Assembly: GCA_021295815.1 (NCBI GenBank)
Contig: JAGWBQ010000007.1
Span: 62,001 to 126,000, forward strand
Direction of reading: 5' to 3'
DNA: 64,000 nt
Source of the DNA: Gemmatimonadota bacterium
Lineage (GTDB): Bacteria; Gemmatimonadota; Gemmatimonadetes; Longimicrobiales; Gaopeijiaceae
The translations under genes and the position numbers were made by a program. A model generated the notes under the pieces. The model had not been told where the DNA came from, did not search any database, and saw nothing but the letters and a program-made list of their open reading frames with translations. Shown piece after piece: positions 44,545-52,937 of this stretch (its first letter is position 1; every line of letters begins with the position of its first letter).

Positions 44545-46457
44545 CGGCAGGGCTGGTTCTCGTCCTGTTGAGCGAGAACGCCCTTGGCGACTCCACGTTC
44601 AGGGCGGCGTTCACCGGGATCGGTGTCGCCCTCGTGCTGGCGGCCGCAGCCCGCGATTTCCTGGCTTGGCGACGCGACCGCGGACGGGTCTCGACGATCC
44701 TCGCCGCCACCTCCGCCGGGTGTGGGCTCGCGCTCGCGGGTTTCCTCGCGGCGACCGAGAACGGATCCGATCTCATCGGGCTTGACTTCGAAAGCGAGGC
44801 CGCCTTCGGAAGATACAGTCGCACTCTGCTCACCCTCTCGACGATGGCGATGGCCATCGGCCTGCTTCCGGCTCTCGCAACCCGCTGGGCTCGCGCCCGC
44901 ACTCAGGCCGAGGGGGTCGTCCAGGTGGCGACCGCCGCTCTGGCGACCGCCCTCGCTGGGTCCACCCTCACCTTGGTCGGGTATCTAGCGTCCGAAAAGG
45001 ACATCGTGATCGATTTTTCCTACTTCAAGACCGCGATGCCCGGTGAAGCCGTCGTCAACCTGGCGGAGGCGATGGACGAACCGCTCGAAGCGACTCTCTT
45101 TTTCCCGGAGGTCGATCCCGTCAAGGACGAGGTTCTTAGATATTTCCGGGAGCTCCAGCGCGAGGTCCCGAGTCTCGAGATTCAGGTGATCGACCGGTTC
45201 GCCGATCCCCGCGCGGCTGAACGGTACCGGATCGCCAGGGACTGGATGATCGTCCTCGCACCGACCTCGACGTCGGACGGAGTCGATGGCGCGACCGATG
45301 CCGATGCCGAACTCGGACGCCACGAGCGGATCGGTCTTCCGGAGACGTTGGATGAGGCCAGAGGCAACCTGAGGATTTTCGACGGCTTCGTGCACGAAGC
45401 GCTTTCCAAGTTGACTCGTCGGGAAAGGGTCGCCTATCTCACCGCAGGTCATGGCGAGCTTAGCGACGGGTCCGCCGAGGGCCGTGACCTCGCTACGGGG
45501 CCGGAGAGCTTCGTTGAGACCGACCCCGAATCGGAACTGCCGCTCGCCGAGCTGCGCCGGCTGCTCGCAGCGCTCAACTACGAAACCAGGGATCTCGGCG
45601 TTCGCCAGGGGCTCGCCGAAGGGGTGCCCGCAGATGCGGCGATTCTGCTGGTCATCGGTCCCGAGCGTCCCTTCCTGGACGAGGAAGCGGCATCCGTACG
45701 CGAATATCTGGCGCGGGGTGGTTCGGCGCTCTTCGCGGTCGAACCCGACTCCGACTTCGAGCTGGCTCCCTTTGCCGCGCTCCTGGGCGTGGACGTCGCC
45801 TCCGGGACCGTCGCGGACGAGGAAACCCACGGTAGGCGGCGGGGGGGCAGAGCCGACCGAAGCATCCTCGTCACCGACCGCATTCTGGCTCATCCGTCGG
45901 TGAACGTCCTCTTTCGAAGCGGCATCGGCACGGGCGTTCTCTTCGACGGGAGCGGCCACCTCGACATGACGAGCACGTCACGCACAGACGACCGGACCGT
46001 TGCCCCGCAGGTGTTCGCCACGGTCCACGCTCTCTCGTCCTCCTTCGTCGATCTCGACCGGGACCTCGACTTCGACGGCGAAGCGGAAGCGCGTGAAGGC
46101 ATCACTCTCGTCGCCGCGACCGAGGCCGCCTACGCCCCGACGGACAACTCCGATGCGGCGACGGCAGCGAAGACCGACGACACCTTCCGGGCGATCGTGT
46201 ACGCCGACGCGGCCCCCTTTACCGACGAAGTGCTTAGATCGCTCGCCCCGAACGCAGCCATGGTCACGAACAACCTGAGCTGGCTCGGGCGAGAAGAGGA
46301 GCTCGCGGGCCTCATCGTTTCCGAGGAGGACGTGCCGGTGCTGCATGCCCACGCCGAAGATCTGGTCTGGTTCCAGCTCGTCATCTTCGGCGTGCCCCTC
46401 ACCTTGCTGACCGTCGGGATCGCCCTGACCGTCGGAAGGAGGAAGAGTGAAGGCTAG
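44535..46457 (+). CDS. GldG-like ABC auxiliary protein
   Basis: A 640-residue protein. The first 150 residues hold several helices (VLVLLSENALGDSTFRAAF..., MAMAIGLLPALATRWARA, AALATALAGSTLTLVGYLAS). The large periplasmic part is the PF09822-type ABC auxiliary domain: FSYFKTAMPGEAVVNLAEAM, VTLFFPEVDPVKDEVLRYF and RRERVAYLTAGHGELSDGSA. A last helix (FQLVIFGVPLTLLTVGIALT) returns to the membrane before the basic tail. Start ATG 44535 overlaps the permease stop. It probably works as the periplasmic part of the Gld-like transporter. Confidence 0.85.
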   Translation: MVLTAGLVLVLLSENALGDSTFRAAFTGIGVALVLAAAARDFLAWRRDRGRVSTILAATSAGCGLALAGFLAATENGSDLIGLDFESEAAFGRYSRTLLTLSTMAMAIGLLPALATRWARARTQAEGVVQVATAALATALAGSTLTLVGYLASEKDIVIDFSYFKTAMPGEAVVNLAEAMDEPLEATLFFPEVDPVKDEVLRYFRELQREVPSLEIQVIDRFADPRAAERYRIARDWMIVLAPTSTSDGVDGATDADAELGRHERIGLPETLDEARGNLRIFDGFVHEALSKLTRRERVAYLTAGHGELSDGSAEGRDLATGPESFVETDPESELPLAELRRLLAALNYETRDLGVRQGLAEGVPADAAILLVIGPERPFLDEEAASVREYLARGGSALFAVEPDSDFELAPFAALLGVDVASGTVADEETHGRRRGGRADRSILVTDRILAHPSVNVLFRSGIGTGVLFDGSGHLDMTSTSRTDDRTVAPQVFATVHALSSSFVDLDRDLDFDGEAEAREGITLVAATEAAYAPTDNSDAATAAKTDDTFRAIVYADAAPFTDEVLRSLAPNAAMVTNNLSWLGREEELAGLIVSEEDVPVLHAHAEDLVWFQLVIFGVPLTLLTVGIALTVGRRKSEG

Positions 46458-46586
46458 CAGCCCGTCGACACCCACGGCCGAGCGACGCAGCTGCCGGCCG
46501 GACGCCGCGCTCGGCGTCCCGCTTCGGGCGAATAGCGGTTCTGTTCGTTTCTCGTCGCGCTGTGGACGGCCGCTACGGCGTTCCCG

Positions 46587-47516
46587 GTGCTCGTGCTAGT
46601 TTCGCCAAGGACCGCTGGCGCGCGCGGCTACGCGGCAGCCCTGGTCATCGCGCTGGTGGCGGCCGCTGTTCTGCGTGTCACGGCCGATCCGGGTGCTGCC
46701 GATGCGGGCCGCACGGCTCTTTGGGAGCACAAGCTCTCGGAACTGGCCGCGGTCACCTATTCGTCCTCCACCCTCCAATTGGATATTCGACCACTGAGCG
46801 CGGACGGAGGCGAGCATCTGATCGCGGTCGAGAACGGTGCCGGCCGGACCCTGCGTTACCCGCTGGGAGATTTCGGTCGGGAGGCCGTCGCCGAGCTAGC
46901 CGTCTTTCGTCCCGTGCGCGACCTCGGTCCCTTGGACGGGGACCCGGCGGTTTACGGCCTCGGCGGGGGTTCAGCTCGACTGACCCTCGACTTCGGCGAC
47001 GAGCTTATGGAAATCTTCGTCGGCAGGGAGGTGCCCGCCGGCGAGGAACGCTTCGCGCTGCTCGGTCCCAGACTTGTCGCGCTCGCGGGAGACCTTATCA
47101 CCCCCTTTGAGCTCGGCCAGGGCGCCCTCAGGGTTCGGCGCCTGCACGAATTCCCGTGGAGCTCGGTCCGGGGCATCACCCTGAGTGTCGACGGAAGATC
47201 CGGCGCGCTCACCAGAGAGACGGGTGGAGGCTGGACCGTTGCGGAGGGCGTTTCGCAGGCGGCCGTCAGGCTCGCGGAGCGATCCTGGCAGTTGGCGGTT
47301 CTCGGTTTCGAGCCGCCTCCGATGGCCGAACGGCTCGGTACTCTGGTGAACCTGGGCTACCGCGACGCCGAAGGGAACGAGCTGGGTTGGGTCGAGCTCA
47401 TGAAGGATCTTGAGACCGACACTTACTGGGTGACGAGCGAACGCACCGTGTTCCCGGCGCTCGCCGATGCCACCCTCGCCCGCCGGGTGGAAGAGTCTCT
47501 CTTCGGAGTCTTTTAG
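46587..47516 (+). CDS. DUF4340-type protein, N-terminus probably frameshifted
   Basis: A 309-residue protein of the type that often follows GldG. It has one remaining helix (YAAALVIALVAAAVLRVTAD) then a periplasmic domain of repeated strands (LTLDFGDELMEIFVGREVPAGEERF, FPWSSVRGITLSVDGRSGALT). The GTG at 46587 leaves part of the anchor behind: reading the same frame upstream gives FLVALWTAATAFPVLVLV, and GRIAVLFV lies one frame over at 46526-46549. A start further up (GTG 46447, overlapping the GldG end) with frame slips is likely. Confidence 0.65.
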   Translation: MLVLVSPRTAGARGYAAALVIALVAAAVLRVTADPGAADAGRTALWEHKLSELAAVTYSSSTLQLDIRPLSADGGEHLIAVENGAGRTLRYPLGDFGREAVAELAVFRPVRDLGPLDGDPAVYGLGGGSARLTLDFGDELMEIFVGREVPAGEERFALLGPRLVALAGDLITPFELGQGALRVRRLHEFPWSSVRGITLSVDGRSGALTRETGGGWTVAEGVSQAAVRLAERSWQLAVLGFEPPPMAERLGTLVNLGYRDAEGNELGWVELMKDLETDTYWVTSERTVFPALADATLARRVEESLFGVF

Positions 47517-47680
47517 GCGGGTTTCGACGCCTCTCCGGGCCGATCTGGTTCGCACTACGTCTCCGAGAGTCGCCGCCGGGGCCGGGAGCCACCGGTTGCC
47601 ATTACGTGAAGGTCGATGTACCTTCCTTGGCAACAGTGGCGATCTCTCCGGCGCGCAAAGCGGGGAGGTGCACATTGCCA

Positions 47681-47710
47681 GGCCGCCCCGCCGCGAGGGC
47701 GGGACGGGCC
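47681..47710 (+). other. Strong hairpin in the first SusC leader
   Basis: The arms GGCCGCCCCGCC and GGGCGGGACGGGCC pair around GCGA with one or two mismatches. It ends 11 bases before the ribosome site AGGAAGGAG (47721-47729). The region 47517-47736 has no gene. The hairpin could attenuate transcription or shape the leader; no vitamin B12 box is visible. Confidence 0.4.
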
Positions 47711-47736
47711 GAAGACCCAAAGGAAGGAGTGACGAT

Positions 47737-50700
47737 ATGTCAATCCGCTACCGTACGGGGGGAGGCGTCGCGGCTGCTGCGCTCGCGCTCGTGGTCGCCT
47801 CGACCTCTCTGAACGCCCAGGTCGGCAGCATCACCGGATCGGTGATCGACGACACCAACGGGCAACCACTCAATGGAGCGCAGATCTCGCTTGTGGACCA
47901 GCGGGACGGTGTGCTCTCCAACGTTACCGGTCAGTACCTCATGACGAGGTTGACGCCCGGCAACTACACGGTCCAGGTGGTGTTCGTGGGTTACGCCACC
48001 GAGACCCGGGAGGTCACGGTCACCTCAGGTGAGGCGACCGTCGAGAACTTCCGCCTTCGCCAGTCCGCCATCCGACTCGACCAGATCGTGGTCACGGGTA
48101 CCGCCGGAGAGGTGGAAAGACGCAAGCTGGGATCGGCTCCGGCTACCCTCGACATCTCCAGCATCAACGACGTCTCTCCCCAGGCCGGTTTCGGCTCGGC
48201 GCTGGAAGGCCGCATTCCCGGAGTGCGTTCCATCGGGACGGTGGGAGGCGTCGGCGCCGGCCGCGAACTTCGCATTCGCGGAACCGACTCCTTCTCGCTG
48301 GGCCAGCGCCCCGTGATCTACATCGACGGCGTTCGGGTCGACTCCCGTCAGGTGGAATGGGGAAGCTCCGCCGGCGGAAGCACGACCTGCTGCGCTTTCT
48401 CCGGCGGCGCCGGTGAGGACCGACTCTCGGACCTGAACCCCGACGAGATCGAGCGCGTCGAGGTTCTCAAGGGGCCGGCGGCGGCCACGCTCTACGGATC
48501 CGAGGCTTCGGGAGGCGTCATTCAGGTCTTCACGAAGAGAGGCCGGAACAACAGCTCGGCGAACTTCGCCCTGACCACGCAGCTCGGCTTCAACCGCCAC
48601 CGCGCGAACTTCCCCACGTCTCTGCGCGGCACTCTGGTCGGAATCGACGGCACGGTTCCGTGGGACCCGAACGAGACCCTGATCGAAAACGGTCTCGTCA
48701 ACACGTACAACCTGACGGTGGACGGCGGTGGAGAGGATGTGACCTACTTCGTGAACGCCGGTATCGGCTACGAGGAAGGATCGGTCAAGCCCAACGATCA
48801 GACCCGCGGCAACCTGCGTCTCAACCTCAACTGGACCGCCGCCGAGGACGTCACCGTCCAGGTCCGGTCCGGTTACGTGCGCAACCGCATCTGGTCGCTC
48901 CAGTCGGGCAACAACTGGCTCGGCATCTACACCAACGCGCTGCTTTCGCGGCCGACCAACGCCACCGCCGAGGAGCCCTACGGCGGCGGGCTCGATGTCA
49001 ACGTGGCCGATGCCAAGGCGATCTCGACCTACTCCGACACCGACCGATGGACCGGCAGCGTCCAGGTCGACTGGGTGCCTAGTCCGAACTTCCGCCACCA
49101 GGCGACGATCGGGCTGGACGCGGTCAACGACCAAAAAACGCGCAACCTTCCCTTTGGGAAGCACTACACCTACATCGGCACCGTCGGCGAGCGGAACATC
49201 GGCTACCGCAACGCTCGCAAGTTCACCGGAAATTACATCGGCACGCTCAACTACGAGAACGTCTTCGGCCTCACCGGCGAGATCGCGTTCGGTGCCCAGG
49301 GAGGATGGGACCTGACGAGCACTTCGATGGCGACCGGCCGCGGATTCGCGGGCGAGGGAGTCACGACCGTCGGTGGTGCGGCGGAAACCTTCGGTGGCGA
49401 GACTTCGCTCGAGTCCATCCAGGTCGGCGGCTTTGCTCAGAACCGCTTCGAGTTCACCGAGGACCTCTTCATGACCGCCGCGGTCCGCATCGACGGCAAC
49501 TCCGCCTTCGGCGTGAACTACGGCTTCCAGGTCTACCCCAAGGTCGACGTGGCCTACAACCTGCCTCAGAGCATGATGGGTTCGACGCTATCGAGCGTGA
49601 AGCTGAGGGGTGCGCTCGGGTACGCCGGCAAGGCCCCCGGAGCATTCTCCCAGTTCCAGACCTACCTGCCGAACACAGTCCTCGACGACCGGCCCGGCGT
49701 ATCGCCCAGCAACCCGGGTAACGCCGACCTGGAGCCCGAGATCAAGCGCGAAATCGAAGCCGGCTTCGACATCGGTCTGGTCGACAACAGGATCGCGGTC
49801 GACTTCACGGGTTACCATCAGTTGATCGAGAACGCGCTTCTGGGTATAGCGCTGCCGCCGAGCGAAGGCTTCGGAAGCTCACAGCTTCGCAACGTCGGCC
49901 AGATCATGAACCGCGGCATCGAGGCGACAATCAACGCCTCCCTTGTCGATCGGTCCGGCTTCCGCTGGAACACCGGATTCTCCTTCGAGAAGACCCAGAA
50001 CAAGATCCTCGATCTGGGTGAAACGGCCGAGCTCGACTCGCTGCCCATCTACGCCGAGGGCGACATCTCCAACGTGCCCGTGAGCTGGGAGCACGTGAAC
50101 CGCGTCGGCGGCCTATACGAGGGCTACCCGATCTTCGAGATGATCGGCAGGGGCATTCTGGGTTGGGATCCGGCGACGGGCGAGCACGTACGCTCCACCT
50201 ACGGCTATTATCGAGGAAAGGGCGAGCCCGACCTCATGGGCTCCGTGTGGAACACCTTCAGTCTCGGCCGAAACCTGCGACTTCATGTCCAATTCCGCGG
50301 CGAGATGGGTGCCAGCATGTGGAACTCCGATCGCGGCTACGGCGTTCGCCAGCTCGCCTACGACGAGTACGTCATGCACCTGGACTCGAACGGCGATCCC
50401 ACCGCAGCGGCGGATTCGGTGCTGAACTTCCACCGTCTGGCCACGCCCGTGGATTCCAGAGACCACATCAGACTTCAGGAGGCGTCGCTTCAGTTCACCG
50501 TACCTTCGGCGATCAGTTCGAGCATGGGACTCTCCACGACGACGCTCTCGCTCACGGGTTACAATCTGCACTGGTGGGACAACTGCAACTGCCCCGATCC
50601 CAACCAGCAGTACAGGGGAGGTGACGATTTCAGCCAGTCGCCCTTCCTCGGACTACCGCAACCGAGGCGCATGGTACTTACGGTTCGAACGAGATTCTAA
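47737..50700 (+). CDS. SusC/RagA-family TonB-dependent outer-membrane transporter 1
   Basis: A 987-residue receptor. Signal peptide to about residue 28 (STSLNAQ). The SusC N-terminal regulatory-like domain is at 30-120 (GSITGSVIDDTNGQPLNGAQ). The plug follows (IRLDQIVVTGTAGE, RGTDSFSLGQRPVIYIDGVR, VLKGPAAATLYGSEASGGVI). The remainder is beta-barrel, ending in TVRTRF with a terminal aromatic. It has a pair of Cys (TTCCAF) in the plug. The ribosome site AGGAAGGAG is 8 bases upstream. It imports a SusD-bound nutrient with the protein at 50713; the substrate is not evident. Confidence 0.95.
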   Translation: MSIRYRTGGGVAAAALALVVASTSLNAQVGSITGSVIDDTNGQPLNGAQISLVDQRDGVLSNVTGQYLMTRLTPGNYTVQVVFVGYATETREVTVTSGEATVENFRLRQSAIRLDQIVVTGTAGEVERRKLGSAPATLDISSINDVSPQAGFGSALEGRIPGVRSIGTVGGVGAGRELRIRGTDSFSLGQRPVIYIDGVRVDSRQVEWGSSAGGSTTCCAFSGGAGEDRLSDLNPDEIERVEVLKGPAAATLYGSEASGGVIQVFTKRGRNNSSANFALTTQLGFNRHRANFPTSLRGTLVGIDGTVPWDPNETLIENGLVNTYNLTVDGGGEDVTYFVNAGIGYEEGSVKPNDQTRGNLRLNLNWTAAEDVTVQVRSGYVRNRIWSLQSGNNWLGIYTNALLSRPTNATAEEPYGGGLDVNVADAKAISTYSDTDRWTGSVQVDWVPSPNFRHQATIGLDAVNDQKTRNLPFGKHYTYIGTVGERNIGYRNARKFTGNYIGTLNYENVFGLTGEIAFGAQGGWDLTSTSMATGRGFAGEGVTTVGGAAETFGGETSLESIQVGGFAQNRFEFTEDLFMTAAVRIDGNSAFGVNYGFQVYPKVDVAYNLPQSMMGSTLSSVKLRGALGYAGKAPGAFSQFQTYLPNTVLDDRPGVSPSNPGNADLEPEIKREIEAGFDIGLVDNRIAVDFTGYHQLIENALLGIALPPSEGFGSSQLRNVGQIMNRGIEATINASLVDRSGFRWNTGFSFEKTQNKILDLGETAELDSLPIYAEGDISNVPVSWEHVNRVGGLYEGYPIFEMIGRGILGWDPATGEHVRSTYGYYRGKGEPDLMGSVWNTFSLGRNLRLHVQFRGEMGASMWNSDRGYGVRQLAYDEYVMHLDSNGDPTAAADSVLNFHRLATPVDSRDHIRLQEASLQFTVPSAISSSMGLSTTTLSLTGYNLHWWDNCNCPDPNQQYRGGDDFSQSPFLGLPQPRRMVLTVRTRF

Positions 50701-50712
50701 GGAGGAACCTAC

Positions 50713-52014
50713 ATGAACACTTCAAGGATTAGGTGGCCGCTGACCGCGGTCGCCCTGATGCTCGGGCTGGGAGCGTGCGGTGACCTGCTCACCGTGCCCG
50801 ATCCCCAGCGGTACACGGACGAAGATCTCGACAACGCCCTCGACGCCGTCGCCGACGGCGTCGAGGGGGCGCTCCACGAGGTTGTGGACAGTTGGGTCAT
50901 TTACCAGGCGCTTCTCGGTGACGAGTATCAGCACACCGGCACCTGGAGCGGCTACGACGAGACCGACCACGGCAGGTTCCAGTACGGGACCTCGGCGATG
51001 GACGGGATCAACAACGCTTGGTTGCGGGCTCGCTGGTTCGCCAGGGCCTCTGCGGAGCGCTTCGAGCGCGTGTTGGGTGCGGGGGAGGCTGCGAGCACCG
51101 ATCTCATGGCGCAGGTCCACGTCTCCGAGGGGCTGGTCGATCTCATGATCGGCATGACCTTCTGCGAGTCGCCCGCAGATCCCACCGGCGACGCGGTGTC
51201 GGCAGCGCAGATTCTGACGCAGGCGGTTTCCAAGCTCGATCGGGGGGAGAGCACCGCGATGGCGGCGGGCGAAACCTACTACGCCACCGCAGCACGAGCG
51301 GGCCGCGCCACCGCCAACCACTTGCTGGGCAACTACGCGGCGGCGGCGGCGGACGCGGCGTCGATTCCCGACGGTTTCTCCTACGATGCCATCTTCAACG
51401 CTCAGTCCCGGAACTCGGTGGTCCTTCTGACCACGAAGACCTGGAACGAGGCCGCCGGCATCCAGCACGGATACTGGAACCGGATCGCGCTGAGCGATGA
51501 TGCGGGATACATGGCCGACTGGGCGACCGGCGCTCCCGACATGCGGCTTCCGGTCTACTACGACGGGGAGATCGCCACCGACAACGAGACGGGTCACCGG
51601 TCGCAGTGGAAATACGACTCGGAGACCGCGCCGATCCCCATTCTTCACTCCAGAGGGATGCGGATGATCCAGGCCGAGGCCGCCATGTTCGGAGGTGACT
51701 TCGCCAGCGCCATGCAGATAGTCAATGGTCTGCGGGCGTCGGTGAATCTCCAACCCCTGCCTGTGCCCACCACCATCGAGGAGGCGGGATTCCTGTTGCT
51801 CAACGAGCGTTTCGCCGAGCATTTCATGGAGGGCCGGCGTCAGATCGATCTCCATCGTCTGGGAATCACCAAGGACATCTTCGACTTGCTCAACGACGAC
51901 GAGCGGGTCGGCACGAACCGTCCGACACAGTTCCCCATGAGCGACACCGAAGCGCTCTACAACCCCAACATCGTCGACGACCTGGCGCAGCGCTGCCTGC
52001 CTAGGGCCGGGTAA
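50713..52014 (+). CDS. SusD/RagB-like lipoprotein 1
   Basis: A 433-residue surface lipoprotein that partners the SusC upstream. The lipobox is LGLGACGD. The fold is helical with TPR-like stretches (AGRATANHLLGNYAAAAADAAS, MIQAEAAMFGGDFASAMQIV) and the C-terminal FLLLNERFAEHFMEGRRQIDL motif is typical. It has AAGGAGGAAC directly before the ATG. The 12-base gap to SusC and the strong hairpin after the stop (52047-52078) suggest a two-gene unit. Confidence 0.92.
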   Translation: MNTSRIRWPLTAVALMLGLGACGDLLTVPDPQRYTDEDLDNALDAVADGVEGALHEVVDSWVIYQALLGDEYQHTGTWSGYDETDHGRFQYGTSAMDGINNAWLRARWFARASAERFERVLGAGEAASTDLMAQVHVSEGLVDLMIGMTFCESPADPTGDAVSAAQILTQAVSKLDRGESTAMAAGETYYATAARAGRATANHLLGNYAAAAADAASIPDGFSYDAIFNAQSRNSVVLLTTKTWNEAAGIQHGYWNRIALSDDAGYMADWATGAPDMRLPVYYDGEIATDNETGHRSQWKYDSETAPIPILHSRGMRMIQAEAAMFGGDFASAMQIVNGLRASVNLQPLPVPTTIEEAGFLLLNERFAEHFMEGRRQIDLHRLGITKDIFDLLNDDERVGTNRPTQFPMSDTEALYNPNIVDDLAQRCLPRAG

Positions 52015-52046
52015 GCGACGGCAGGAAGAGGAAAAACGTTGGAACG

Positions 52047-52078
52047 CCGTGGGGCGGTGCTACCGAGCCGCCCCACGG
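52047..52078 (+). terminator. Terminator-like hairpin after susCD 1
   Basis: An 11-bp perfect stem CCGTGGGGCGG / CCGCCCCACGG (52047-52057 and 52068-52078) with a 10-base loop, followed by TTGACGCTAAAT rather than a long T-run. Good candidate for ending the susC-susD transcript. Confidence 0.7.
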
Positions 52079-52109
52079 TTGACGCTAAATCAAACGAGGG
52101 AGGCCTGAG

Positions 52110-52889
52110 GTGGTAACGCTGGACCGCAAAGCAGTGGCAGCCGCAGTTCTGGTTCTCGCAGCTATGGGTCCGCTTACCGAGCTCGAGGCACAGCGCAGGA
52201 CCGAAGCCGGCGTCATCACAGGTGTGGTGATCGATCAGGAGTCGGTAGAACCGCTTGCTGACGTGCGGCTCGTTCTCGTTCCCTACGGGGAGGGCCGGGA
52301 GGTCTTTGGAAGGACCGCCGTCACGAATCAGGACGGCAGATTCCTCCTTTCCGAGGTGGCCGGCGGTGCCTACGATCTGCGGGTCGAACTCTTGGGGTAC
52401 GGAGACCGAAGCGACAGCCTCGAAATCGATGAGGGCACCTTTCTCGACATTTCAGTCAGCTTGGGGATAGAGGCCATCGAGCTCGACGAGATTTCGGTGA
52501 CGGTAGGGTCGGTGGTGCTGGCTCGTCAGGGATTCTACGACCGAAAACGCCAGGGATTCCGCGGAACCTTCATTGAACGCTCCGAGATCGAAGAAGAGCA
52601 GCCGGCCTCGGTTACCGAGCTCTTTCAAAACGTGCGCGGAGTGACCGTCGTCTGGGGCGGGGTCTATGGTTCACAGGTCTTCATGAACCAGCGGAGCAGC
52701 TTGACCAGCGGTCATCCGGGCTGTCGGCCCGAAGTCTGGCTCGACGGCATTCGCTCGACCATCGAGTCGCTCGACATAATGCGGGTCGAGGAGCTGGAAG
52801 GGATCGAGGTCTATCGCGGAGGTGCTCCGGGCAAGTTCAACGACCCTTGCGGTACGATCGCGATTTGGACCAAGAGAGTCATCCGCTAG
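52110..52889 (+). CDS. Barrel-less CarboxypepD-regulatory-like plus TonB-plug protein 2
   Basis: A 259-residue exported protein with a signal peptide (AAVLVLAAMGPLTELEAQ). It carries a regulatory-like Ig domain (GVITGVVIDQESVEPLADVR, LRVELLGYGDRSD) and a plug domain (IELDEISVTVGS, ELFQNVRGVTV, EVWLDGIRSTIESLD, GIEVYRGGAPGKFNDPCGTI). It stops before any barrel. Cysteines at GHPGCRPEVW and NDPCGTI may form a disulfide. GTG start with GGGAGG six to eleven bases upstream. It is a relative of the protein at 30080 and lies after susCD 1. Confidence 0.75.
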   Translation: MVTLDRKAVAAAVLVLAAMGPLTELEAQRRTEAGVITGVVIDQESVEPLADVRLVLVPYGEGREVFGRTAVTNQDGRFLLSEVAGGAYDLRVELLGYGDRSDSLEIDEGTFLDISVSLGIEAIELDEISVTVGSVVLARQGFYDRKRQGFRGTFIERSEIEEEQPASVTELFQNVRGVTVVWGGVYGSQVFMNQRSSLTSGHPGCRPEVWLDGIRSTIESLDIMRVEELEGIEVYRGGAPGKFNDPCGTIAIWTKRVIR

Positions 52890-52937
52890 CAAGAGGTGAC
52901 AAGGCTTCGCGGCATTCGCGGAGGAGAGAACGGTTCC

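Noticed and set aside
47517-47736. Cobalamin riboswitch before the first SusC
   Set aside because: No B12 box or the conserved GCCACTG element in a proper setting.
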